Below, in pieces: positions 20,137-32,006 of a stretch of DNA of 64,000 bases (the stretch's first letter is position 1; each line of letters starts with the position of its first letter). The stretch is taken from assembly GCA_949152475.1 (NCBI GenBank), contig OX424570.1, positions 27,958,694 to 28,022,693 on the forward strand, written 5' to 3'. This DNA is from Terebella lapidaria. Taxonomy: Eukaryota; Annelida; Polychaeta; Terebellida; Terebellidae. A program made the translations under genes and the position numbers. The notes below the pieces were generated by a model, which had not been told where the DNA came from, did not search any database, and saw only the letters and a program-made list of their open reading frames with translations.

Positions 20137-20470
20137 ATTTCCCAAATCAGCAAATTAATAAAATGTGATACAGATATTATGATACAAAAAGGAGTAAAGT
20201 GAGATGGGAGGAGCAACGTAACCAATTGAGGTTGTCTTCCCGTTGCCCCCAAATAAAATAAACACATAAATAATTATATTCATACTGAACAAATAGTCGT
20301 AGTGGAGAGATTGTTAGAAGGGAGTTGTCCACAGCACGCATGTGCCACCCGCCACGGTGAATCAGGAACCGGTACATTGGTTAGGGAGAGGTACACGACT
20401 CGAGAAATATACTATATACAAATAACATCAATTCGAAAGACGAATTCAAAGGAGATGTAGATGATAAGTT

Positions 20471-22786
20471 TTAGCGACAGTCAGAGCACCTGGGATTGTC
20501 ACAGTTCACAGCAGATTGATATGCATTCAGATAAGTGGATTTGACGGTGTGCTTGACTACATTTTTTGAACAAGGCAGTTTCAGATTTGATGAGTATCTG
20601 TTAAATACTACGGGGAAGTGAAAAGGGGGGAGTTTATCCACAAAACGAGATTTAGTTCTGGATATATTGAATAACTGGGACTGTCGCGTGATATAATAAG
20701 TTTGAACATTAATATTTAAACTGAACACGTTATCGAAAGATTTGGGTAGATTTTCATTTATATAGTCATACATAAAAAGCATAATCTGGAGCTGATGCAG
20801 ATCAGTTACTTTCAGAATGCCACACCGCTTGAAGAGTGGATCAGTGTGGCTATTGTATTTTTTATTATGTATCGTTCTCATGGCCCGTTTTTGCATAAGT
20901 ACAGTTTTTTGTAATACCGCCGGACTGGCATTTCCCCAGGCAAGTATACCATAAGTTAAATGGGGATGGATCAAAGCATAATATAAAGTGAGCAGGCTTT
21001 CTTGGGGAAGGAAAATTTTCAATTGTTTCATAGCAAATAATGCTCTCGAAATTTTCTTATTTATATTGGCAACTTGTTGTTTCCAAGAGAGAGATTCGTC
21101 AATTATTATGCCTAAAAATTTACATGCATTTGTGCGTGTCAAAGTAACGCCATTGATTACCAAATTGTTATTATTGATCATCCGGCGATGTATTCCGCTT
21201 GGTTGAATGACCATATATTGAGTTTTGGAAGCATTTAAAGAAAGTTTATTTGCACAGAACCAGTTAAAGAGTTTATCGAGACTTATGTTTGCTCGAGTGA
21301 ATAATTTAGTCGGGTCGTCGTCAGATAGCACGAGAGTTGTGTCGTCTGCAAATGATAAGATATTTTCTTCCGTGCTGTGATTAATATCATTTATATAAAT
21401 AAGAAATAATAAGGGCCCTAGGATAGATCCCTGTGGAACTCCACACCTAATTGGTAGACTGTCAGATAAATGCGAGTCAAAGTCAACAAATTGACTTCTA
21501 CCTGTTAAATAACTTTTTATCCATTCATTAGCTAGCCCACGAATCCCATATATGTTTAATTTGTACAGCAGAATATCGGTGCTTATGGTATCAAAGGCTT
21601 TACTTAGGTCACAGAATGCAGCCAAGGTTAGTTTAGATGGGGATGAATTACTGGATTCCGCACATTGATTCAATAGGTGAATTATAGGATGAATAGTTGA
21701 ATGCTTCGCTCTGAAGCCATATTGATGACGATATAGTATATTATTTGAGTTCAAAAAATTCATGATTTTGTTGTACATGATCCTTTCAAATATTTTGGAA
21801 ACTGATGACAATAAACTAATCGGCCTATAATTGTTTAGGGAACATGGGTCGCCAGATTTGAATATAGGTATGACCTTCGCACGTTTGAGTTCCGACGGGA
21901 AAATTCCGGTTGAAAATGTCAAATTAATTATATGGGTAAGAGGAAGCACAATTATATCTATTATTTTTGTAAGTAATTTTGTGGAAATGCCGTCAGCACC
22001 AAAACTTGTTTTGGGTTTCAGTTTTTTCGCAATGTCCAGTATGTCAGACGGAAGAATCGGATCTAGAAACATGGAATTTACATTATGATTGGGCATATAG
22101 TCTGTGAAATTCCTATTCGAGATGGGCACGTTATGATTGACTTGGTAGCCAATATTAGCAAAAAAATTATTGAAGGCACTTGCTATATCATCTTTATTGC
22201 TTACCTGATGGTTATCAATGTTATATGACTGTGGATACTCTGACTTATCATTTTCCTTGCCTATAGCCTTTCTGAGTACTTTCCAAATCTGTTTAATATT
22301 TTGTTTATTATTTTCGATAACAGTCTTGTAGTACGATATTTTGGCTTTGCGTTTAGCCTTATTGAAAATGTTCAAGTGCGTTTTATAACAGGCAATATTT
22401 TTTGGCGTCGGTTTGTGTAATTTTTTAAGGAATAATTTCGATAAATTGCGAGAAGAAATCATCAGTCCGTCTGTCATCCAGGGTTCGCGCTTTATTTGTC
22501 TATTTTTGGCATTTGTACATTTTACAGGAAATGAAGTATTGAATGGTACTTTTATTATTTCGTTTAGTTTCATATAGGCATCATCCGGGCAATCTGCTAG
22601 GAATATTGGTGAAAAGTCAACACAACTTAGTTCTGTTTTGAACTTTAAAATATTTTTATCAGAGAATGAGCGAGAATATTTTAGTTGAGGTTCGCTTTGC
22701 TCATGTTTTGTTAAAGATGAAAAGAAAACACCAAAATGGTCTGCAATATCATTGATAACAATTCCTGAATGGCGCTGCGTCAACAT
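20471..22786 (-). CDS. LINE ORF2-type protein: end of endonuclease plus reverse transcriptase
   Basis: About 771 residues, open from the truncation point to a normal stop. The first 20 residues carry the tail of an APE-type endonuclease (SGIVINDIADHFGVF, where relatives have SDH). The reverse transcriptase spans about residues 300-560: NNYRPISLL, DLSKAFDT (about 393-400), GVPQGSILGPLLF (about 449-461) and the catalytic FADD (about 479-482). A conserved LINE C-terminal domain follows (LTYGILAWG, LQKTVLMQKRAMR). The tail ends with a Cys-containing CDNPRCSDCR. It would copy LINE RNA at the target site, but lacks most of its endonuclease, so this copy is inactive alone. The family is near CR1/Jockey; exact clade not determined. 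Confidence 0.9.
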   Translation of the reverse strand: MLTQRHSGIVINDIADHFGVFFSSLTKHEQSEPQLKYSRSFSDKNILKFKTELSCVDFSPIFLADCPDDAYMKLNEIIKVPFNTSFPVKCTNAKNRQIKREPWMTDGLMISSRNLSKLFLKKLHKPTPKNIACYKTHLNIFNKAKRKAKISYYKTVIENNKQNIKQIWKVLRKAIGKENDKSEYPQSYNIDNHQVSNKDDIASAFNNFFANIGYQVNHNVPISNRNFTDYMPNHNVNSMFLDPILPSDILDIAKKLKPKTSFGADGISTKLLTKIIDIIVLPLTHIINLTFSTGIFPSELKRAKVIPIFKSGDPCSLNNYRPISLLSSVSKIFERIMYNKIMNFLNSNNILYRHQYGFRAKHSTIHPIIHLLNQCAESSNSSPSKLTLAAFCDLSKAFDTISTDILLYKLNIYGIRGLANEWIKSYLTGRSQFVDFDSHLSDSLPIRCGVPQGSILGPLLFLIYINDINHSTEENILSFADDTTLVLSDDDPTKLFTRANISLDKLFNWFCANKLSLNASKTQYMVIQPSGIHRRMINNNNLVINGVTLTRTNACKFLGIIIDESLSWKQQVANINKKISRALFAMKQLKIFLPQESLLTLYYALIHPHLTYGILAWGNASPAVLQKTVLMQKRAMRTIHNKKYNSHTDPLFKRCGILKVTDLHQLQIMLFMYDYINENLPKSFDNVFSLNINVQTYYITRQSQLFNISRTKSRFVDKLPPFHFPVVFNRYSSNLKLPCSKNVVKHTVKSTYLNAYQSAVNCDNPRCSDCR

Positions 22787-23077
22787 CAATACGATGTTGA
22801 CTTGAGGTCCTCCTGGGCTCCATCCTTCTCCGCTGATCGGAGGAAGCAAATCCTCATCAGAGAAGTCCTCCAGGGGTAGGGGACACTCCTCCTGAGTCGG
22901 ACAGGCCTCCTCTTCTCCTTTGGGTCTTGCTACGCTTCATATCAGGGTACACCAGCAGGGGGCGCTCGGTCAGAGGTTGACGCAGCGCCTCGAACACCTG
23001 CTGATGAGCCTCGCTCCAATGGTTGTCGAACTCCATCTCCGTCGTCCTTCTGATAAGATGTCAAATCTTTCGTCGAC

Positions 23078-24750
23078 TCAAGGCAGAGGGTACGCATCCT
23101 TCCGGGTGACTTCATTTAGACGGCGGTTGTTGACACAACTGACGACCTCCACCTCCTTCTCCGTCAAGTCCGGATGCATTCCCTCCAGGAGCGGTTTTAG
23201 ATGCTCCGGGCACTCTGGTGTCTTCGTCGACGATTCTGCATGCATGGCGCGCACTCTGGTTTCGGGCTGCTCAGGCGTCCGGTTCCGCCACTTGGTGGAG
23301 TTTGGTGTAAGGGGCTCATGCTCCCTCCCGCTCTCCTCCCGGTACCACTGTTCCCTTTTAGGTTCATTCTGGGTTGTTTTCCCTCCATCGGGACGAAATC
23401 CCAGGTCGATCACGGCCTCTATTCCGTGAAGCTCGGCTAGGATGGTCCCCATCAGCACAGTGCAAGCTCCAGCGCCGGCGTTCAGAAGTACCACCGGTAC
23501 CAGGCGTCCTCGGGGTCGTACCAGGGCTCGTCCCACTACGAGGGGGTCGTCCTCCAACGGCTCTCTTGCGGACTGCACGAGGCCGGCCTTCGGAACTCCT
23601 CCCTCACTTCCTGTCAGCTTGAGGTCCACCATCATCTCTGAAAAGGGTGGCAAGACGACCGTCTCCTCCGTCACCAGTGTGTAGACGGCGTCCTCGTGGC
23701 CCGAGCTCATCACTACGGTAGTGTCGCCCACCTGCCACTCGCCCTTACGCAGATCCAGCTGTCCCCCAATCTGTTGAAGTACATCAAGCCCCAACACTCC
23801 CGGGATCCCTAGTTTGGCTACCAGTACGTCTGCCGACACGAGTCGTGTGCCCAGTAGAAGTTGAACTGTCATCTCTCCTTGAACCTGTAAGTAGTCTCCG
23901 GTTGCTGCCCGTAACCTTATTCTCGTCTGCCTTATCATTGCTTTATGTTCGTCATCCATTTGGTCGAAGAGACACTCGTCCAGAACGGTGGAAGAGGCAC
24001 CCGTGTCCACCAACATACAAGTCGCCTTCCCCATAACGTGGCATGCCGCATACCACGCCAATGTGCCTCGGGCACCGGCTGACAGCGACACCACCTGGCC
24101 ATTTCTGTCAATCTTAAGAGAGCTGCCACTCTCCTCAGGGACGCCGCCCTGGATAAGTACTGAGTCGTCCACCCACAGTGATGCACCACCCTGGTCCTCT
24201 CTGTCAGTCTTAAGGGAATCACTCCCCTCGGAACCGCCGCTCCGGATAAGTAATGAGTCGTCCACCAGCAATAGCTGCTGCGCTGGCCCCTTGGTCATTC
24301 CGCTCCACCGGCCCTCCGTCTCCTCTTTCACGGCCGCTTGTGGTTCAGTTGCATGGGGGGGTCCCTGCTGTTTCGCAGCCTCCAGCCTCAAGGTGTAACC
24401 TGTTGGTTCTCCTTGCTGCTAGCAGAAACCTCGTTGATGTCTCCGTGGGTCCCCAGACGCTCCACGGCTCCATCGGTCTGCATTTCGTCGACGTCTCCGC
24501 GGGTCATTAGACGCTCCGCGGCTCCATCAGTTTGCTGTACATTGGCACTCCCGTCTGTGTTGACAGGCTTGCCCTCCAAATAGTCGAGAATTCGATCCTC
24601 GAGCTCCTCCTGCGCCCATCCAGTTACTTCGGATGCACACCGGAAAAACCTATTAAAAATCTGTGAAACTAAAAATTCCCCCCTGGCAATGTGTTCTTCA
24701 CGTCTTCGTCGAGCTTCTCGCCTGTGAAGCCGTGCACACACCTGCCAATG
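23078..24750 (-). pseudogene. Protease/pol-start region of LTR copy 2
   Basis: Corresponds to the copy 1 protease frame. The retropepsin motif LVDTGASSTVL and GVLGLDVL patch are present, and the RT-start-like peptide lies near its end. The region is closely similar to copy 1 but interrupted. As in copy 1, no polymerase core follows. Confidence 0.75.
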
Positions 24751-24779
24751 GCCCATACGGTTGGGGGCTGGTATGAGCC

Positions 24780-27287
24780 CTACTGGTTTTCCGACTCCTC
24801 GTCTGTCAAACTGTTCCGCTCACCAATCTCCTCGAATAGTCGACTCAAGCGCTCCTCCTTGGTCCGAGCTGGCGGCCGATCTGGACACTGGTACTTCCGA
24901 TGACCCGGCTTCCCACAGTACCAACAGTCATCTGGTCCCGGCCTAGCGCTTGGTCCCTTGTTCTCAGCAGTGGCGGCCCTCGGCTTGATGGATAGCACCT
25001 GCTCACACAGCTCGATTAGTCGATCCAGCTTCCTGTCTTGGCTCAAAGAGCCCCTTGAAGTAGGGAAGTCTGGGTAGACCCGCTACGTTCGGCTGGTTGC
25101 TCTGCTGCCCACTGGTGGTTATCTCGCCTCCCTGCTGGTTCTTTAATAGCTGTAGGACCCGTCCTAGAGCTGGCTCGGAGTCCTCCGACTCTATGGACAT
25201 CACCGGCTTCCCAGGCTTGGGTTTGACACATTCGTACTGGGTCACGAACGCTATGGCCTCCTCCATGGTCTTCATCTTCCTCATGTGCGCCATCACCTTC
25301 ATGTCATCATCTGGATGGCCCTTCCAGAAGTGGTCTAAGGCGATAGCCTCCTGAGCTGCGGAGTTCATATCCAGATAACCACAGCCGGCCAGTCGCTGCA
25401 ACTCATAGCCGTACTGCTGGGGTGTCTCTGCCTTCCTGCGGGTTCTCTGTCCCAAGGTCGCCTTGTAGGACTCCTCCTGACAGTCAGGGTCGAATCGTAG
25501 GGTCAGCTTGTCGGTCAGAACGTCGATGTCCCTCCGGTCTGCAGGACTCAGGCTGGTCAGCATTCGTCGCGCCTCTCCTGTCAAGCTCCCGGCTAAGTAG
25601 ACGCCTGCTCCATCCGTTGACCTCTGCGATGACGTCAAAGTGGGCCCGGTACACCGGCCACTCTATGGAAGTCCCATCGAACTTGTCAGGGGTCAGCATC
25701 TTCCGGTTCCTTCTGCCGTTCTGATTCCAGGCTGTGCTGTCCTCGGACGACGAGTCCTCCTGCCTCCGTCTCGGCCTAGGGCTTCGTCGGTGCAGCGGCG
25801 GTCCCCGCCTCGGTGGTCTCCTCCCCCGTGCTGGGTAACCATGGCTGCTGTCGGTCCCTCCATCAGATGAAGGCCCCTCATCGCCCGATGATGAGAAAGG
25901 GTGCTGTCTCCGGCCTCCCTGGGTGACTGAAATAGAAGCTGGATTTCTCCAGGAGGCTGGCTGTCTCGGTTGTCGACTGGGTGAAGACCTCTCTCTTCCG
26001 CGAACGCTGTCTTCCGCGAACCTTCCGCGAACACTGTCTTCCGCGAACCTTCCGCGAACGGACTCCTCCGCCAACAGCTCCCGAAGAAGTTCTTCCGCGA
26101 ACAGGCCTCTTCCGCGAACGCCGTCTTCCGTGAGTCTTCCGCGAACGGGCTCGTCCGCCAAGATGTCTCGGAGCGTCCCTCCACAAAAGATGCACGTCCG
26201 CGAACGCCATCTTCCGCGAGTCTTCCGCGAACCGGCTCATCCGCGAATGGTCTTCCCCGTCTATTCTGAAAAACTGGAAAGGAAGATTGGTCGCCTGGAT
26301 CACTCCTTTCGTCGAGCCGCCGTCTGGGTGAAGACTCCTCTCTTCCGCGAACACTCTCTTCCGCGAGTCGTCCTCGTCCGCGAACGTGGTCGTCCGCGAA
26401 GGGCCCTCCCCGGTCACAAGCGTCCTCGTCACCAAAGACTCCCCCTCGCCCACGAGCCCGTTCATCCATGAAGGATCCCCGGCTGCAAGCGTCCCTGTCC
26501 CCGAAGAATGCCTCTCGTCCGCGAATGTTCTCTTCCGCGAAAAGTCCTCTCCCTCTCGAGCTGCTCTCTTGGGTCGGAGCCCAAGTAACCCGTCCTCCAG
26601 TCACTCCCGTTTGTCGACTCGTCACACCAGACCGCTGCCCTGTTGCACCAGACTGCTGCTGGGACTGGTCCCAAAGCCGTCTCAATGCTGCATTCTCTGG
26701 AGGTGCCACACTTGGACTCTGCTCCGGTAGCTGTAGCCGATCCCTCCTCGCCCAGATTTCGCCATCCTCCCCGTCCAGATTGACGTACTCCGGTCCCAGC
26801 ACTCGTCGGAACTCGGGGCCCCTCCTAACGCTCTCAAGGTAGGTTGACCTCTCCCTGTCTCGATCGTGCTGCCACCCAGAGTCGTGTCTGAAAAGAAAAC
26901 GGTTGTCGGGTGTCTGGCTCCGGGGTCTCTGTTGACTCGTCGACTGGCCCATGGAAGGTCTCGACCTCCCTGGTTGCTCCTCACTCGTCGAAACGTCCCG
27001 TCTACCCCTGGCTGTGAAGCTGCTCTTCCGCGAACGGTCGTCTTCCGCGAACGGTCGTCGGCCTCTTCCGCCAAGGTCGTCTTCCGCGAACGGTTGTCGT
27101 CCGCGAACGTCTTCCGCGAACGGTCGTCTTCCGCGAACGTCTTCCGCGAACGGTCGTCTCCCTCTTCCGCAAAGGTCGGCTTCCGCGAACCGCTGTCTTC
27201 CTCGTCCGCAAGTGAGGCCGTCCGCGAAGAGTCTTCCTCTTCACCTCCTGTCTTCCCTGGGGCAGTTTCGTCGTTTTCGCCGGACAT
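24780..27287 (-). pseudogene. Gag region of LTR copy 2
   Basis: Corresponds to copy 1 gag, beginning MSGENDET at 27287, with the Arg/Ser/Glu-rich N-terminal half, capsid-type domain and CCHC knuckle. The number of embedded 15-bp units differs from copy 1. The frame is interrupted a few times. Confidence 0.75.
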
Positions 27288-27351
27288 GAGTGATGCTGAG
27301 GTTCGTTCCCTGGCAGTAGACCCTCGGGGATCCTGGTCACGTGCGCCAAGT

Positions 27352-28261
27352 TGTGACGTTTGGTAATGACTTGTTTTCGGTGTGGCCCAAAAAACCTGGT
27401 TTCTCTGATCGTATAGACTTTATGTAACTCCCGCTCGTTGTGATTCGAGAGCCGTCACTAATCTGGCGTTCCCCAACGCTGGTGTATCATCACTCCGTAG
27501 CTTACCGGCTTCACTTAGGCAAGAAGCAACTCAGATGCAAATAAATTGAAGATTTATATACATCAAATCAACTTACAATTGTATGGCTGGTCACCCACGT
27601 GACGTACAGATATGAAGTTCAGACATGGAGCACTGTATGATCACATTTCAAAAATAAATAGTGCACGAGGGCACAACTAAAAAGAGTTCTTAGCCGGCGG
27701 CGTCTCTCTGTCCCTTCCCGTTGAAGTTTCCCGTCCCGTTTAGTCGAATGGTTTCTCCAGGTAGTCGGTCTAATCCCGGTTGACTCTAAAGCCCTGAAGA
27801 AGGAGTCGTCCGCACGGAGTTCGTCGAGTCCCTTGGCTGTGGCGGTGACGATCTCCCCACGGTCGATGTCGCTGTTGCAGTGCTCTCAGAGCGGCCGTCC
27901 GCTCTCCCTTATATAGCCAGGGTGGCTGCGCGCGCATCTTCGTCCGCGAACGTATCTTCCGCACTCTTCTCCACGTGGTGAAGACTGTGTCCGCGAATGG
28001 TTCTTCCGCGAAGGCTCCTCTTCCGCGAACGGTGCTTCTGCGACTGATGCTTCCGCTGATGATGCTTCCGCAATCTTGCTTCCGCGAACGGTGCTTCCGC
28101 GAACGGTTCTTCCGCTAACGATGCTTCCGCTGATGATGCTTCCGCAATCGTGCTTCCGCGAACGGTTCTTCCGCGAACGGTGTCTTCGCAAGTGGACTTT
28201 GTAGATCACGTGACCGTTCCTAACGAACGTTTCAGCGCGGCAGTTGCATGGTTTTGTTACA
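27352..28261 (-). repeat. 5' LTR of copy 2
   Basis: About 910 bp, TG...CA, slightly longer than the copy 1 LTR because the 15-bp array carries extra units (about 27950-28195). The TATATAAG box is near 27907-27914 (minus). Confidence 0.93.
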
Positions 28262-29252
28262 TCTATTTTGTAGAAGTTTCCAGGAATGACGTGACTATAC
28301 GGGCTGATAATCGGTCTATACTGATGTATGTTTTCTGATGACTACTAACGTGAATATACCTAAAGAACGTTATTATAAATAAGTAGTCTAGTATAATAGT
28401 TTTCTTGAGATAAATATATAAAATAAATTTCTAATTACTATTTGAAAAAAAAAACTATTTGAATAAAGCGAACTTAAATAAATCCAATTGTGGCTGTCTG
28501 TATCAGCTTGATATAGTTATCGATAATTCAATCACCGCATTTTTATGCCGGAAATATCACTCCCACACGCTATATTTTCATCATATTTCAGAGCTGAATA
28601 AAAAATTTCTGGACCTATTCAAGTAGTATAGCTGTGGCACACAGTTTTCCCGCCCTATCTGAAACTATAGTTTTATAAATATAAATTATAAACTATAATT
28701 AATAGTTAGATGATATGGCAGTGATATTCAACTCAATCTCAGCGGTCATGACTCGAGCTCATGGCGCCAAAATGGCCGCGGTCAAATTTGAGCACTGCGA
28801 ATTTGCAAGAGACTGTATTTAATTGTGTTGTATTACTCGCGTGGGAGAAATTAACATGGAATTAAATAATTTGTTCATTATTAGCCATACACATCACAGC
28901 TGACCTTGACTGACCTGAATCAAAACAGCAACAGCAAACAGACAGGGGTTTCATGGCCATAAGTGAATAAATTGGTAATTTACAACATAATCACACATTA
29001 TTCCCTGATGGTAAATGTTGAACATATATTGGGGGAAAATTATTTATTCTGAAAATATATCGGGACAAATATGGATGTAAGTATCAATCCATTACCATTG
29101 GAGTTATATGGATGTATGTATCAACCTATTACCGCTGATAACCAAATTTCGATAACTCCATATATATTATATGGAGTTATTTAGATCATGAGAGAAATAA
29201 ATGTTGATGCATATGAAGACACTTGGCGAGTTGAACACAATAGGTTTTACAT
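28262..29252. other. AT-rich intergenic stretch, nothing recognised
   Basis: No domain-bearing frame. Contains two short copies of the ATGTATCAACCTATTACC-type repeat end (about 29060-29150). Confidence 0.6.
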
Positions 29253-29985
29253 CATGTTTATACATGTGTGTGAGAGATTGAACAGAAGTTTTAGCTATTA
29301 TTAATACCCTGATTCCTATGTTCATACAGGTGTGTGAGAGATTTGATCAGAATTTATAGCTATTATTAATTCCATAATTCCTATGTGTATGAGAGATTTG
29401 ATCAGAAGTTATAGCTTTCATTAATTCCCTAATTCCTATGTTTATACAGGTGTGTGAGAGATTTGATCAGAATTTATAGCTGTTATTAATTCCATAATTC
29501 CTATGTGTATGAGAGATTTGATCAGAAGTTATAGCTTTCATTAATTCCCTAATTCCTATGTTCATACAGGTGTGTGAGAGATTTGATCAGAAGTCATAGC
29601 TATTATTAATTCCATAATTCCTATGTGTATGAGAGATTTGATCAGAAGTTATAGCTTTCATTAATTCCCTAATTCCTATGTTTATACAGGTGTGTGAGAG
29701 ATTTGATCAGAATTTATAGCTGTTATTAATTCCATAATTCCTATGTGTATGAGAGATTTGATCAGAAGTTATAGCTTTCATTAATTCCCTAATTCCTATG
29801 TTTACACAGGTGTGTGAGAGATTTGATCAGAATTTATAGCTGTTATTAATTCCATAATTCCTATGTGTATGAGAGATTTGATCAGAAGTTATAGCTTTCA
29901 TTAATTCCCTAATTCCTATGTTTATACAGGTGTGTTAGAGTGTGTTCTGTTTGATCAGAAGTTATAGCTATTACTAATTCCTTAT
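29253..29985. repeat. Tandem array, 120-bp period
   Basis: Five to six periods of exactly 120 bp. Each period is a dimer of two related subunits around GTGTGAGAGATTTGATCAGAA and TATGAGAGATTTGATCAGAA. Periods differ by single bases, and the outer units are more degenerate. A satellite-like noncoding array. Confidence 0.92.
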
Positions 29986-31480
29986 TAGTCTCTTTCGTGT
30001 TCACCTTTGTACATTTCATTTTTTCATTCATTTTTTTGTATCTGAAATTTGGATGTGGCATCTACAGACGCAACAAGATCCGTCAAGCTAAGAAAACAGA
30101 ATCCGAGACAGGAATCCTGGTTACAAGTGGCCCAAGTACAGCTGCGACAGGGGGGTGGGGGGGGGGGGGTGGGCAGGGGTGGTGGCGGAAAGCCAGAGCG
30201 GAGAAGTAAATGGTATCTTTTGCAACCATTTTTGCAACAAGTACATTAACACACTGATATTATATCGATATCTTTTCCAGTCAAGTTCCATTTACATACA
30301 AGACGCTACATAGAATCACTGGTAATGAGCAGTGATGATGATTATGATGACCAATGATAATTCCCAGTGGAACATATAAATATTGCATCAACTGGGCAGG
30401 TGTTCCGTTTTCCGGGTTTCATGCATTTATGGGCTTTTTCAGAAAGAAAGGTCCGCATTGCTGGCTTACCAAACTGACCATTAGGCTGACGACGACTGTT
30501 CCGAGAGGGTAGAATCTATGTCGGACGAAGAGCGTGAAGAGTTTTCTTTAAACATGTAAAATATTTAATTTCTTAAAATTTAATGAAGGGACTGATTTTA
30601 ATTATGAAAAGTTATGTACGCACTTGCACAGCCAGTTGTTTGCATGACAGACACGACCTGTCAGACTGAGCCTTTGAAAAAAGCAATCACTTAACTACTT
30701 CAGTGCCAATGGTGCATGGTTGGCTGGCTAAGGTGGGCTCGATGATGTACGTTGGAACAACACTAACAGAAATCCTGTTATCACCATTGAGCCACCCTCG
30801 AGCCAAAGACGCTTTGTTTGCGAATCCGTGGGGATTCCAGCATGGACTACCAATGGACGATTGTTGAGCCAGCGTTGAGTGGTTGGCTGTTTGCCCATCA
30901 GCTCCACATCTGTTCGTCCCGCGAACCACTGTGAACTGGGAGAAGTTGAAACGCAAATATAACAACGCAGCAGAAACTGGATTAACAGAATACAGCTTCT
31001 AAAAAGTCTGCAAGAAAGCTGCTGAAAGAGATTTGCTTTCCGTTGCTAGTGCTGTGGCGAGTTCAATAAAGGATATTGAGAAAGTTCCACTCAATCCCCA
31101 AAAGGTCAAAATGTCAAAACTGAACCCATCGTCTGTATTTTCTTTCCCTGACGATTTTGTCCAAAATGCTGCTGTTTTTTCTGCTCATGCGAGGATTCTG
31201 TCCCAAACAATGGAGTTGTTCCTTCTGTCCCTCAGCCTGAGACTTCAACAGTCGTAAATACTGTTGTGATAGTAAACAAATTTGTGGATGTTGATATTGT
31301 TGTTGTTACTCAAGAGGCTGAGACAACATCAAGCTTTGAACTGGTCGCTGATGACCTGCTGCAGAAAGTTATTGAGAAAGAAAGCTGATCCAAGAAAGCG
31401 AACCCGTTCCAGCACGAATGAAAACAAACAAAATACCTCACAACTTGAAAACCAAAATAGTTTTGGGTCTACCACATACC
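29986..31480. other. Intergenic stretch, no gene recognised
   Basis: Holds an interrupted poly-G tract (30151-30179). Plus-strand open pieces between 30690 and 31490 read like an old coding sequence, but no domain or family could be named and the frame is broken repeatedly. Confidence 0.5.
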
Positions 31481-31498
31481 TAAACCTATTTAGGTAGG

Positions 31499-31894
31499 TT
31501 GACGTTGTCCCACAAGCTACAACGCTTGCAGAACCATGCGGTATGTATAATTCTACGTCATCGTAGAACACTCCTTAATAAGGAGCTGAGTTGGCTTCCG
31601 GTGCAGATGCGAATTATGTTCGACTTATGCCGTCTGGTGCATGAATGTCAGCACAACCGTGCTCCTCAATACCTCCGTGAACTGCTAACTGTACATACTC
31701 GACCATTAGGACTAGGTCTACGTCAGCCTACCGACGAGTACCTCGTTGTTCGCAGATCGCTTCTGGCCGTTAGTCATTCTCAGCCGTGGTTCCAGCAAAT
31801 GTTGAATCTGCTTCCCCACACACTAAAGCTGGTACATAAACACTACCAATTTCGAAGAAAATTGAAAGCATCCCATTGGCAAACATACTTGTAA
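31499..31894 (+). pseudogene. LINE reverse-transcriptase C-terminal fragment
   Basis: About 131 residues ending at a stop. KLQRLQNHAVCIILRH followed by LSWLPVQMRIMFDLCRLVHE and APQYLRELLTV match the conserved C-terminal domain of Jockey/CR1-type LINE proteins (pattern LQRLQN-A-R then LHWLPV-RI-FK). The RT core upstream is missing, so this is a 5'-truncated remnant. It is a different lineage from the nested LINE at 20095-22786. Confidence 0.75.
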
Positions 31895-31904
31895 CCTATC
31901 AGTC

Positions 31905-31997
31905 TCTAAGCCCCAGCAGTGGCTCTCTCCAACCTAGAAATCGGTGGGGGCGGTTGGCCACCACCGTTTTCTAGGTTGGAAAGAACCACTGCTGGGG
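31905..31997. mobile_element. Small foldback (hairpin) insertion with 9-bp direct repeats
   Basis: Arms 31911-31950 and 31958-31997 are reverse complements over 40 bp with about five mismatches, leaving a seven-base loop. The copy is flanked by the direct repeat CTATCAGTC (31896-31904, 31998-32006), which looks like a target duplication and suggests a tiny MITE of hAT-like type. It directly follows the LINE fragment. A hairpin RNA is an alternative reading. Confidence 0.7.
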
Positions 31998-32006
31998 CTA
32001 TCAGTC

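Larger units (their letters stand above)
20095..22786 (-). mobile_element. 5'-truncated LINE (Jockey/CR1-like) nested in LTR copy 2
   Basis: The uninterrupted sequence in copy 1 (near 9885-9895) shows the insertion point exactly. The target duplication is CAAT (20091-20094, 22787-22790). The 3' end, at the left, is a (TATC)n tail on the sense strand, seen as GATA repeats at 20100-20136, in place of poly-A. The 5' end stops inside the endonuclease domain, as expected of incomplete reverse transcription. It inserted after copy 2 and must be younger than it. Confidence 0.92.
17851..28261 (-). mobile_element. LTR element copy 2, same family as copy 1, with nested LINE
   Basis: Minus-strand relative of copy 1, closely similar throughout. 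The right (5') LTR is 27352-28261; the left (3') LTR is represented by about 430 bp (17851-18281). Recognisable parts are gag (about 24780-27287), protease (about 23078-24750), the zinc-finger gene with its internal promoter (18402-19740) and polypurine tract (from 18282). A LINE of about 2.7 kb lies inside (20095-22786). Gag and pol regions carry several interruptions. LTR and internal differences from copy 1 make this copy older, though still recent on a genome scale. Target duplication cannot be tested because one end is missing. Confidence 0.92.

Noticed and set aside
30687-31497. Host gene upstream of the LINE fragment
   Set aside because: Several short frames in both directions, no consistent splice sites or domain; possibly an old transposon.
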